This document shows positions 55,180 through 62,928 of a stretch of 64,000 nucleotides of DNA, piece after piece (within the stretch, counting starts at the first letter, position 1; each line of letters opens with the position of its first letter). The DNA is from Streptomyces finlayi (GTDB lineage: Bacteria > Actinomycetota > Actinomycetes > Streptomycetales > Streptomycetaceae), in NCBI RefSeq assembly GCF_014216315.1, contig NZ_CP045702.1:310001-374000 (forward strand), given 5' to 3'. Below the pieces are notes generated by a model. That model was not told the origin of the DNA, made no database searches, and saw nothing but the letters and a program-made list of their open reading frames with translations. Made by a program: the position numbers and the translations under genes.

Positions 55180-55353
55180 CTAGAGACTGGCGGTTACCAG
55201 GTGATGATCGAGCACCACAACGGTGCGATCAAGATGGCCAAGGATGAGCAGAAGAGCGGCCTCAATGCCGCCTCCAAGCAGCTCGCCGACGACGTCGTGA
55301 AGAACCAGGCCGCCGAGGTCCAGCAGATGCAGGGCATTCTCGACCGGCTCTGA
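55180..55353 (+). pseudogene. DUF305 family protein, C-terminal fragment
   Basis: Codons before the TGA at 55351 read YQVMIEHHNGAIKMAKDEQK then QLADDVVKNQAAEVQQMQGI, the conserved MIxHHxxAIxMA helix of DUF305 proteins, four-helix secreted proteins often found beside copper genes. The N-terminal lipoprotein signal and first helices are missing. A strong terminator follows at 55374. A relic of a copper-related gene. Confidence 0.75.
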
Positions 55354-55373
55354 TCCCCCTCCACCGCGCCCAT

Positions 55374-55410
55374 GCCGTTCCGGGCCTTCCACGGGAAGGC
55401 CCGGAACGGC
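55374..55410 (+). terminator. Strong hairpin after DUF305 fragment
   Basis: GCCGTTCCGGGCCTTCC and GGAAGGCCCGGAACGGC form a perfect 17-bp stem around ACG. It was presumably the terminator of the intact DUF305 gene. Confidence 0.9.
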
Positions 55411-55568
55411 CCGCACTCCTCCCTTACCGCATGGCGTAGCGCGCCCTGCGGGCATGCCGTGCCGACCCGCACAGGACAAGAAGAATGAAGAAAATGCGGA
55501 AGTGGCCCATCGCCGCCACAGCGGCCCTCACTCTGGACCTTATGTCAGTGCCCGTCCAGTCGCGGTGG
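55411..55568. other. Short gap with a possible signal-peptide remnant
   Basis: ATG 55485 after AGGACAAGAAG starts MKKMRKWPIAATAALTLDLM, which looks like the beginning of an exported protein, but the frame then runs antisense to the His-rich membrane protein gene and has no natural continuation. Probably a truncated gene start. Confidence 0.3.
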
Positions 55569-56303
55569 TCAATGAGCGTGGCCGCCGTCGTGGCCGGATT
55601 CGTCGGCCGCACCGCCGCCCGTGGGAGAGTTTTCGGGCTGAGATGTAGTGGCAGTGGGGCTCGGTTCGTGCGGTTGTTCCTCTTCCGCTTCCTCCGCGCT
55701 TCCGTGGCTGTGTCCGCCGCCCTCCGGCGGCTCGCCCATGCTGTCGGCCACGTAGCGCAGTCCGGCAAAGCTGACCAGGGCGGTCAGCAGGACTGCCAGA
55801 CCCATCGGGCTGAAGATGCGTCGCCAGGAGGTCTCCGCGTCCTTCACCACGTAGGCGACGAAGGAGACGGTGATCCCCAGGGGTACGAGTACGGCGCCGC
55901 GGGCCGGGAAGTCCTCGAAGTGCTGGAGGCCGCCGCTGAGCATGCCGATGCCGAACGAGAGCAGCAGTGAGGCGCCGATGACCAGCAGCATCCTCGGCAG
56001 GCCGGGCTTGTTACGTGCGAGGAAGATCTCGTTGAGCACGGTGGCGGCGAGGAAGACGAGGACACCGTAGGCAGCGATCCGCGTGTAGCGGGCCGGGTCC
56101 AGCGGGTGGTGTACCACCGCTCCGCTGATGAGTCCGGCGCCGACGAAGTAGCCGACGTAACCGATATAGCGCGCCGGTAGCGAATTCTTCTTCGCGCGCT
56201 GGGCGCGGGCTCGTCGCATGGCTGCCCGGCCGGGTCTGGGGGCGCTCGGGACGGGCTGCCCGGCGGGGGCAGCAGGGCGGTCTGCGAGTCGGGACAGGGA
56301 CAA
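55569..56303 (-). CDS. Membrane protein with His-rich C-terminus
   Basis: A 244-residue membrane protein. Five hydrophobic helices span about 45-175 (YVGYFVGAGLISGAVV, AAYGVLVFLAATVLNEIFLA, MLLVIGASLLLSFGIGMLSG, AVLVPLGITVSFVAYVVKDA, MGLAVLLTALVSFAGLRYVA). The tail carries GGGHSHGSAEEAEEEQPHEP and ends HDGGHAH, a possible metal-binding region. TTG 56303 was chosen because TAAGGAG is correctly spaced. It follows the broken DUF1015 gene on the same strand and is probably the last gene of that operon. Family not recognised; metal transport or sensing is a guess from the His tail and the copper neighbours. Confidence 0.75.
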   Translation of the reverse strand: MSLSRLADRPAAPAGQPVPSAPRPGRAAMRRARAQRAKKNSLPARYIGYVGYFVGAGLISGAVVHHPLDPARYTRIAAYGVLVFLAATVLNEIFLARNKPGLPRMLLVIGASLLLSFGIGMLSGGLQHFEDFPARGAVLVPLGITVSFVAYVVKDAETSWRRIFSPMGLAVLLTALVSFAGLRYVADSMGEPPEGGGHSHGSAEEAEEEQPHEPSPTATTSQPENSPTGGGAADESGHDGGHAH

Positions 56304-56347
56304 CGGGGACTGCTCCTTACGGGGATGGGGTGTTGAGGGTGGCCCGG

Positions 56348-57185
56348 TCACGGTGCGTCGATGGCGCGCAGGGCCAGCCCAGCGGCTGGTTTGGGGCCGA
56401 ACGAGGTCGATTTGCGAGGCAGCGGCACCCCGGCCCCGGCCAGGTCCCACACCGCGTCCTCGGTGACCGTATGCAGCAGGGCGAGGCTGCTCTGCCACGG
56501 ACTTCGGCCTTCCCCCTTCGCTCAACTGCAGGCAGGCGGCGTGGTGGTGGTGGTGACCATCGGCGATGAGGGCTCGGCACCGTGACAAGCCGGCACTGAT
56601 GAGGATTTGTTCGTCCGGGGCAGTGCAGGCCCACAGCGTGTGGGTGAGTCCGCCGGTACGGGCGACGGCAACCGGTGGACGTCGGGTGACGTGCTCGACG
56701 ATCTGCGCCATCGTCGATTCGGTGGACCGGTAGGTGGTCAGCAGCAAGGGTTCCAGCTGGGCGCGCAGAGCGGTCATGGATCCGGCGCGCTGCCTGACCA
56801 CATGAGGGTGTACGTCCTCGTGAGGGAGCACGGGGCTGGTGGTACCTCGTGCCAGACGCAGTTCACCGATCAGTCCTCGTTGCAGGAGCCGGGCGCCGCG
56901 CTGCTGCTGGTAGACGTAGATGGCGAGTCGGGTGTCTCGGACCAGTACGCCACGCCGTCGCCAGCGGTCCAGCTGACCCGCGGCGGTCTGCGGGGTGGTG
57001 GCGTGCAGCAGCCGGGCGATGTCGTGGGGCCGGACGCGCAGGGAGCGTGCACGGGCGGGTCCGATGTCGTCGTACGGCGGGCAGATCACGTTGGACAGAT
57101 CACCTGCCTGGGCAGGGTCGTAGCGCACAGCCTGAAAGGGGCGCAACTGCAGACCTGTTGGGGTCGGCAGAGCAGGGGTCGGCAT
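56348..57185 (-). pseudogene. DUF1015 family protein with internal deletion and frameshift
   Basis: ATG 57185 (GGAGCGATCG upstream) gives LRPFQAVRYDPAQAGDLSNV, ICPPYDDIGP, and ALIADGHHHHHAACLQLSEG, the ICPPYDxI and ADGHHR motifs of DUF1015. Here the usual HHRY is HHHH. After that the frame is lost, and a different frame carries the normal ending DAVWDLAGAGVPLPRKSTSF and LALRAIDAP before the TGA at 56348. About 100 residues in the middle are gone. DUF1015 proteins are soluble enzymes of unproven function. Third gene after the PLP enzyme and MFS gene. Confidence 0.75.
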
Positions 57186-57268
57186 CGATCGCTCCTGGAA
57201 GTCGGCACGGTCGGCTGGAGGAGCGGACGAGGGTGAACTCGTCCGCTCCTCCAGCGCGAAGCTGTCGG

Positions 57269-58579
57269 TCAGCCCGTTACGGGCTCGGGCTGGGCCTCGC
57301 GCACGGTCGTCGGCGCCAGGCGGCCGGTGCGATGCAGCCCGTACAGAGCGGCGGCACAGGCCAGGCCCAGTGCGGACAGCGCGATCCACGGGAGCGCGGA
57401 CACGCCCGCCGCACGGGCGGCGTCCAGGGCCGCGCCGGTGAGCAGGTTTCCGAGCGTGATGCCGACACCGCAGATGGTGTTGTAGAGCCCGTAGTGCGTT
57501 GCGACGAGCCGGTCACCGGAGAGCCGGACGATGGTGTCCATTTCGAACGGGTAGGCGATCATCGTGCCCACCGCTAGGAGCAACGCGGAGAGCGTCGGCG
57601 GCCCGGCCGCCAGCAGCCACAGCCCCAATCCGCCGTCGGGCACGGGAACCACGGTGGACACGAGCAGGGGCATGAACCCTACGCCCATGGTGAGCAGCCC
57701 CCACGTAAGAGCCCGTCCCGGTTCCATCCGGGCCTTGCACCAGGCGGTCACCTTGGTCTGGAAGAGGATCGTGCTCAGCCCGGAGACGGCGAACAGACCC
57801 GCCACCGCCGCCGTGCTGAACTCTCCGTCTCCGCCGAGCCGTCGAACCTCCAGCGGCAGGGCGAGGTAGACCTGGAACTGCATGACGTAGAAGCCGATCA
57901 TGGCGACCGAGAACAGCAGGAAGGGCCGGTTGGCCAAGATGCCGCGCCACTGGGACAGCACGCTTTCTCGCTGGTCGGTTCCTTTGGTGTTCTGCGCGTC
58001 GTTGGAGCGCCGGGGGGGCAGGGCGCGGATCTGCACGATGCTCAGCAGCGCGAAGATGCCGGCCGCGGTCAGGCAGGTGACGCGGAAGTCGACGCCGGTC
58101 AGCACCATGCCCACCAGCGGGCCGAGCAGGATTCCGGCCTGGTAGAAGACGTTGAACAGCGCGAACGCCTCTACCCGGCGTTCCCCGGCGTCCGCCGCCA
58201 GATAGGCCCTGACGGCCGGATTGAACAGGGCTCCCGCCAGCCCTGTGGCGGCGGAGGCGGCCAGCAGGGCGGGGACGGAGTCGACCAGCCCGAGGGTGGC
58301 GAAGCCGACAATGCGGAGCACCAACCCGGCGATGATCATCGGCTTGTAGCCGAGTCGATCGGCCAGGGTGCCGCCGACCAGAAACATGCCCTGCTGGCTG
58401 AAGTTTCGTACCCCGAGGACGAGCCCGACGACCCATCCGGCCAACCCGAGCGTTCCGGAAAGGTGCGCGGCCAGGTACGGCATCAGCATGTAGAAGCCGA
58501 GGTTGATCGTGAACTGGTTCACCATCAACAGCTGGACGCTGCGCGGGTAGGAGCGCACCTGCGCGATGGTTCCCCTCAC
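57269..58579 (-). CDS. MFS transporter (12-helix, drug/metabolite exporter type)
   Basis: A 436-residue major-facilitator protein. Helix 1 is LMVNQFTINLGFYMLMPYLA; motif A-like FLVGGTLADRLGYKPMI lies between helices 2 and 3; LLGPLVGMVLTG is in helix 5. Twelve helices in two halves are separated by a polar loop with Lys/Asp. The ATG overlaps the stop of the PLP enzyme gene by four bases, so the exporter is coupled to it and probably exports its product. Its stop is 84 bp before the DUF1015 start on the same strand. Confidence 0.92.
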   Translation of the reverse strand: MRGTIAQVRSYPRSVQLLMVNQFTINLGFYMLMPYLAAHLSGTLGLAGWVVGLVLGVRNFSQQGMFLVGGTLADRLGYKPMIIAGLVLRIVGFATLGLVDSVPALLAASAATGLAGALFNPAVRAYLAADAGERRVEAFALFNVFYQAGILLGPLVGMVLTGVDFRVTCLTAAGIFALLSIVQIRALPPRRSNDAQNTKGTDQRESVLSQWRGILANRPFLLFSVAMIGFYVMQFQVYLALPLEVRRLGGDGEFSTAAVAGLFAVSGLSTILFQTKVTAWCKARMEPGRALTWGLLTMGVGFMPLLVSTVVPVPDGGLGLWLLAAGPPTLSALLLAVGTMIAYPFEMDTIVRLSGDRLVATHYGLYNTICGVGITLGNLLTGAALDAARAAGVSALPWIALSALGLACAAALYGLHRTGRLAPTTVREAQPEPVTG

Positions 58580-59769
58580 CGGTTCGCCTCCTGCGGCGCG
58601 TCGGACTGAGCGAGCTGCTCGACAGCGTCGGTCTCCACCGGCACGTCGGATTCAGCGAGCAGATCGATCACCTCGGTCTCCTCCGGCGTGTCGGCCAGGG
58701 TGAGCGGGTCCACCACGTCGGTGCACCGTGTCCAGCGGGTGACCTCCTTCTCGTCCAGGCGACCGATCACCTCGGGTTCGACGGGCGGTGGGGAGTCGAG
58801 CAAGCCGTGGGCGGCGCAGTAGTCGTCGTCGTAGACCGTGCCCAGGTAACGCTGGGGGCCGTCGGGGAAGATCGCCGCGATCTTCGTGCCCGCGGGCAGG
58901 GTGCGGGCCAGCCATCCGGCCACCAGGGCGACCGCACCCACGCTCCACCCACCGGTGGCGTAGTGGGACGAGGCGAGCTGCCGGCAGGTCCACACGGACT
59001 CCGCCGGGGCGACCCAGTGGACCTCGCTGAAGTTGTCGTAGGCGACGTTGCGGGGGTAGATGCTCGAACCCAGGCCGCGCATCAGCCGGGTACGGGCGGG
59101 CTGCCCGAAAATGGTCGAGCCGATGGTGTCGACGCCGACGAGCTTCATCTCCGGGTAGAGGTGCTGCAGAACGCGGGATACACCGGCGGAGTGCCCGCCT
59201 GTGCCCACGCTGCACACCAGGACGTCGATGGGGCCCAGTTCGGATGCCAGCTCCAGCGCGAGCGGAGTGTAGGCGGTGGTGTTGTCGGGGTTGTTGTACT
59301 GGTCCGGGCACCATGAGCCGGGATGCTGCGCCATCAGCTGGGTCACCCGGTCGCGCCGCGCCTGTTGCCAGCCGCCGGTGGGGTGAGGTTCGGAGACGAC
59401 ATTGACCTGGGCTCCGTACGCGGTCAGCAGCTGGGTCATGGACCGCTCGAGGCCGGGGTCGGTGACCAGGGTGACCGGGTGCCCGTAGACCATGCCGGCG
59501 AGTGCCAGGCCCAGGCCCAGGGTGCCGCTGGTGGACTCGATGATCCGGGCTCCAGGATTCAAGTCACCCCGGGCGCGGGCGCGTTCGGTCATGTGCAGGC
59601 CGGGGCGGTCCTTGATCCCGCCGGGGTTGAAGCCCTCCAGTTTCGCCCAGAACCCGCGATCAGCCGGGGAAAGGGGCTCGGAAATCCGGAGGACGGGGGT
59701 GTTGCCGACGAGCCCGGAAAGGGCGGAGCGGGTGGGGGGTGTGATGTCAGTGGTGGTGTGCGGGTGCAT
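58576..59769 (-). CDS. PLP-dependent cysteine-synthase-family enzyme with C-terminal extension
   Basis: A 397-residue fold-type II PLP enzyme. The PLP Lys lies in NPGGIKDRP (near 54), the substrate loop is ESTSGTLG (near 80; Asn of the usual TSGNTG is replaced), and GTGGHSAG (near 197) binds the phosphate of PLP. The sequence around DQYNNPDNTTAYTPLALELA and PARTRLMRGLGSSIYPRNVA resembles mycobacterial Cds1-type cysteine desulfhydrases; SbnA-type 2,3-diaminopropionate precursor synthases are a second option. The last 70 residues (DTPEETEVIDLLAESDVPVE) are an acidic, unrelated tail. First gene of a four-gene operon with an MFS exporter. ATG 59769. Confidence 0.87.
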   Translation of the reverse strand: MHPHTTTDITPPTRSALSGLVGNTPVLRISEPLSPADRGFWAKLEGFNPGGIKDRPGLHMTERARARGDLNPGARIIESTSGTLGLGLALAGMVYGHPVTLVTDPGLERSMTQLLTAYGAQVNVVSEPHPTGGWQQARRDRVTQLMAQHPGSWCPDQYNNPDNTTAYTPLALELASELGPIDVLVCSVGTGGHSAGVSRVLQHLYPEMKLVGVDTIGSTIFGQPARTRLMRGLGSSIYPRNVAYDNFSEVHWVAPAESVWTCRQLASSHYATGGWSVGAVALVAGWLARTLPAGTKIAAIFPDGPQRYLGTVYDDDYCAAHGLLDSPPPVEPEVIGRLDEKEVTRWTRCTDVVDPLTLADTPEETEVIDLLAESDVPVETDAVEQLAQSDAPQEANR

Positions 59770-59899
59770 CTTCCGCTCTCATTCGGTGGTGGCGTGACGG
59801 GTGCTCATCTCGCGTGCAGTCCCGCCAGGACGAGGCATGCGCCTCGGGCCTGGTGGCAGCACGCGGCAGCCGCGGTCGAGGGGCCGCGAAAGCCCCGGT

Positions 59900-60355
59900 C
59901 TAGATCCGCCACCGACAGACGACGGAGAGTCTGGCCCGGCCCGAACGCCGTATCCGGGATCTGCCACCGTCGGGCCGTGCGGCCTGTTGCTGAACGGCCA
60001 CGGCGGCAGTCACTCCAGCCGTCACTCCGACGAAGGCAGCCAAGGCCACCGCGCCCGTGACCAGCTGCCTGGCTTGCGGCAGCACATGGCGGACCACGTA
60101 CGGCGCGCAAGCAGAGCCGGGATGTGGATGCGGCCCGTGCTGCATCTCCCGCTCGACGGCTTCAGCTGCAACCGGGAAGTGGCCGGACGACACCGGCATC
60201 CGGCCGTGCGTATGACTGTCGCTGTCATGCGTGGCAGAGCAGGCGCATGCCCACAGGAGCAGCCCGCCCAGGATGAAGGCCAGCAGCCGGAGCAGCCGCG
60301 AAGCACTGGCAGCGGGGCGGCTGATGTGAGAGTGAAGAAGGGGGTGGAACGGCAT
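59900..60355 (-). CDS. His-rich membrane protein, DUF6153-like
   Basis: A 151-residue protein with an N-terminal hydrophobic helix (LLRLLAFILGGLLLWACACS), a His-rich middle (HDSDSHTHGRM, MQHGPHPHPGSACAPY), and a second hydrophobic segment (LVTGAVALAAFVGVTAGVTA). The His clusters and Cys residues suggest metal binding outside the membrane. It resembles DUF6153, small Streptomyces proteins found near copper genes. ATG 60355 follows GGAGGAACC. It may be transcribed with the PLP operon that starts 131 bp downstream on the same strand. Confidence 0.65.
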   Translation of the reverse strand: MPFHPLLHSHISRPAASASRLLRLLAFILGGLLLWACACSATHDSDSHTHGRMPVSSGHFPVAAEAVEREMQHGPHPHPGSACAPYVVRHVLPQARQLVTGAVALAAFVGVTAGVTAAVAVQQQAARPDGGRSRIRRSGRARLSVVCRWRI

Positions 60356-60574
60356 GGTTCCTCCGGGTGGCTGCCGCTTCTCACGGTCGGAGAGAGGAGC
60401 GGCAGACAAAGATCAGCAGGGTTCCGGGCAGGCACCGGTGATCCCGCTCAGCGCACGGAAGCGCGGCCGATGGGCGTCTGGGGTGCCGGGAACTGGCCGC
60501 ACGTGGCCGACCCGCCCGCCAGGGGCGGGGCTGTCGATTCGTGGGAGGCGGCGGCCAGTGGAGGACGCCGGAAT

Positions 60575-61048
60575 CTAGACCTGCTGAACTACTGAGTCTC
60601 TCGAACCCATCAATGGGGGAACGGCCGACTCGGGCCGGGATGGGCCGGGCTTCCCCACCGCAAGGGCGTGCGTGGGCGGCGCCCAATCCAGTGGGGCCAG
60701 ACAAGGAGCGGCCAGATCCAAGCCTTGCTGCGGCTGACCGGACACGCATTCCTGAGCCGGATGTGAGGAGCCGTCACCATCCTCATGGTCGTCGACGGCC
60801 GCGACCTCATGCGCCTCGTACGCGACGTCATCGCTGTCTCCGGCCCCGCTCGCGTGACCCTCGTGGATCCCGGCGGACACCTGCACTGGCGCGGTTACAC
60901 CGGCCGTCATATGACCCGCGGCGCTCTCCGCGCTCACGCCGTGCGTGAACGCGATGCTGAGCAACAGCGCGGCCAGCCACAGCAAACCCAGCGGCCCCGC
61001 AGAAATGCGGGACCGCAGCAAGCCGGAGGGAGACCAGGCCGTAACCAT
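60575..61048 (-). CDS. DUF6153-family exported His-rich protein
   Basis: A 157-residue protein: an N-terminal hydrophobic helix (GPLGLLWLAALLLSIAFTHG), then His/Asp/Glu-rich segments (GIHEGHASGAGDSDDVAYEA, VDDHEDGDGSSHP), Cys in QECVSGQ and APCLAPLDW. The order matches DUF6153. Start at ATG 61048 with only a weak ribosome site. Together with the gene at 59900 it forms a pair of similar proteins next to the metal island; a buffer or sensor for metal at the membrane is plausible but unproven. Confidence 0.65.
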   Translation of the reverse strand: MVTAWSPSGLLRSRISAGPLGLLWLAALLLSIAFTHGVSAESAAGHMTAGVTAPVQVSAGIHEGHASGAGDSDDVAYEAHEVAAVDDHEDGDGSSHPAQECVSGQPQQGLDLAAPCLAPLDWAPPTHALAVGKPGPSRPESAVPPLMGSRDSVVQQV

Positions 61049-61671
61049 GCCGTGATGCTAACCGCCGCTCGGCGGTCCGGCGCAACTTCCCACGGAACAC
61101 ACTGTTAACACCCCGCACACAGGCTCCACACAATGGCGGGCGGAATGCTCCGGATCCCATTACTGAAGGGATGAGATGGCAGGTCATCCGCCCCGTCACC
61201 CTCCCGTACGGGTTCACAACAATGTCACGCCACGACCGACCGTGATCTTCCTCACGCCCCACTGCCTGCCGGTGATGCGGTGGCGGCGCCCTACGCCACC
61301 AGGGTGAGGACCGCCAATGAGGAGGCGGGAAAGCCTCGACTCCGGTGAGCTACCGCATCCGGCATCAGGCCGCCGTCACGTCATCCTCTCTCTCCCGTCG
61401 ACCCGCGCGTGGCCGACCTGGTCAGGTTCGCCCGGTCCTTGGCCACCGACAACGCCGCCGCGCTGGCCTGCCGCACCCGCATCCCGTCGGCCGAGGGTGA
61501 CTGACCCGCAAGGACCTCCCATGCCCACCACCCCCGCCCGGCCCTCGCCTCAGGCCGATCACTGACCCGTACAGGTTTGCGGTCACTACGGGGGCGTCGA
61601 AGCCGGCCCTTCTTGGATGCGCCTCGACCGGATCCCAAGATCATTTTCGACGTTAATCGCCTGTGCGCTTC
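61049..61671. other. Intergenic region with a small C-terminal gene fragment
   Basis: About 620 bp without an intact gene. Plus-strand codons at about 61397-61503 read DPRVADLVRFARSLATDNAA and end RIPSAEGD-stop, a natural-looking C-terminus of an unidentified protein whose start is missing. The remainder shows no coding pattern. Probably a decayed junction between the metal island and the IS cluster. Confidence 0.4.
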
Positions 61672-62031
61672 TCAATGCACCCCGTCTTCGCGCCAGGCGA
61701 GTTTGATCAGCAGGTTCTTGGCATCCTCGGCGACTTCGGCGTCGGCGACCACGTCGTAGCGGGCGGCCACGATCTGGCTGCGGGAGGCGAAGTCGCGGTG
61801 GCCACCGCTGAGCGAGTGGCCGGCGAAGCCGAAGACCGCGCCGAACACGGCGCCATAGACCAGCCCGCTCGGCATAAGCACCAGGACGTGGTGGTTGCCT
61901 GCGGCGAACAGCGACAACAGCAGCCCGATCAGCAGACCGAACCAGGCGCCGCTGCCGGCACCGGCCAGGGTGGCCCGGCCGCGGGTGAGGCGGCCGAGGA
62001 CTGTCTCGACCATGCGCAGGTCAGTACCCAG
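61672..62031 (-). pseudogene. General stress protein (YflT-type), N-terminus removed by IS3
   Basis: The frame reads GTDLRMVETVLGRLTRGRAT, LAGAGSGAWFGLLIGLLLSL, and SGGHRDFASRSQIVAARYDV to the stop at 61672. This matches actinobacterial general stress proteins of about 165 residues with a central two-helix hairpin. The first 40 or so residues are missing exactly where the IS3 element begins (62032), so the insertion truncated the gene. The available start lies inside the IS end and has no ribosome site. Confidence 0.75.
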
Positions 62032-62061
62032 TGTCAAGCCCCGGGTTTCGTAGACGGTCGG

Positions 62062-62550
62062 TTAGCTGGTTTTGAGGGCGGGTTGTGGGGTTGCGGGTGT
62101 TGAGTGGAGGGCCTCGAATTCGGTCGGCGGGACATGGCCGAGCTCGCCGTGGAGGCGTCGCTGGTTGAACCAGTCGATGTACTCGGCGACGGCAATCTCG
62201 ACGTCGTTGATACCGGTCCAGGGGCCCTTGTTGCGGATCAGCTCGGCCTTGAACAAACTGTTGAAAGCCTCGGCGAGAGCGTTGTCGTACGAGTCGCCTT
62301 TCGAGCCGACCGAGGCCACAGCTTCGGCCTGGTCGAGGCGTTCGGTGTAGCGGAGGGCCCGGTATTGGACGAGTTCAACCGGTTGATGCAGTTCACGGTC
62401 CCGGGCGCTGCCAGCCGACTCGGGGCGTGCGTGGGCGGCGTAGTAGGTGCTCAGCGCGATTTCGGCGTCGGTGCCCGCGAGGGCCGCGCAGATCGGCTGG
62501 ACGCCGAACTCCTCTTTGTGCTGGTCGATGTAGGCGACCTTCAGCGCAGT
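62062..62550 (-). pseudogene. IS3 OrfB transposase with in-frame internal deletion
   Basis: The N-terminal part (KVAYIDQHKEEFGVQPICAA, LAGTDAEIALSTYYAAHARP) is joined in frame near 62385 to VQYRALRYTERLDQAEAVAS and VGSKGDSYDNALAEAFNSLF, which contains the third catalytic acid (Glu of NALAEAF). The first two catalytic Asp residues of the DDE core have been deleted, so the element cannot move by itself. It might still make a DNA-binding inhibitor with OrfA. Confidence 0.8.
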
Positions 62551-62858
62551 GGACGGTCCAGCTCCGCCGCGAAGAAAGACGCCGCGGACTTCAGGATCGC
62601 GTTGGCCCGCCGAAGTTCCTTCACCTCGCGCTCCAGCTCCGCGACCCGGGCGATGTCCGTGCTGGTCGTGCCAGGCACGCCGGCCTCGTCGGTCTCCGCC
62701 CGCTTGACCCAGGTCCGCAGGGCCTCGGGGTGCACATCGAGCTGGTCGGCGATCCGCTTGACCGCACCGGTCCGCGCGGCGGGGTCCTTACGAGCCTCGA
62801 CCGCCATACGCGTCGCGCGCTCACGCAGTTCGTTGGAGTACTTACGGGGAGCAGCCAT
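62541..62858 (-). CDS. IS3 OrfA, transposase helper
   Basis: A 105-residue protein with an N-terminal helix-turn-helix (KYSNELRERATRMAVEARKD, ADQLDVHPEALRTWVKRAET) and a C-terminal leucine-zipper-like coil (RVAELEREVKELRRANAILK), as in IS3-family OrfA. Normal OrfAB fusion arises by frameshift near the end of this gene. ATG 62858 follows GGAAGG. The gene is intact although its partner is deleted. Confidence 0.9.
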   Translation of the reverse strand: MAAPRKYSNELRERATRMAVEARKDPAARTGAVKRIADQLDVHPEALRTWVKRAETDEAGVPGTTSTDIARVAELEREVKELRRANAILKSAASFFAAELDRPLR

Positions 62859-62928
62859 GATCGGCATCCTTCCGGGTCTTCAATGTCTCCATCAAATCCG
62901 GGGCGGTTCACTGCGTAGTGTTCGCTGG

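Larger units (their letters stand above)
62032..62910. mobile_element. IS3-family element with internal deletion
   Basis: Imperfect terminal repeats TGTCAAGCCCCGGGTTTCGT at 62032 and (reverse strand) TGAACCGCCCCGGATTTGAT ending at 62910 bound an orfA gene and a shortened orfB. At about 880 bp it is much shorter than a normal IS3 element (about 1.2-1.3 kb), because the central part of the transposase is missing. No clear target duplication remains. It truncates the stress gene to its left. Confidence 0.8.

Noticed and set aside
60356..60574. Copper-responsive CsoR-type operator upstream of the His-rich genes
   Set aside because: No TACCC...GGGTA-type palindrome could be found by eye in this gap or near the ATPase operon.
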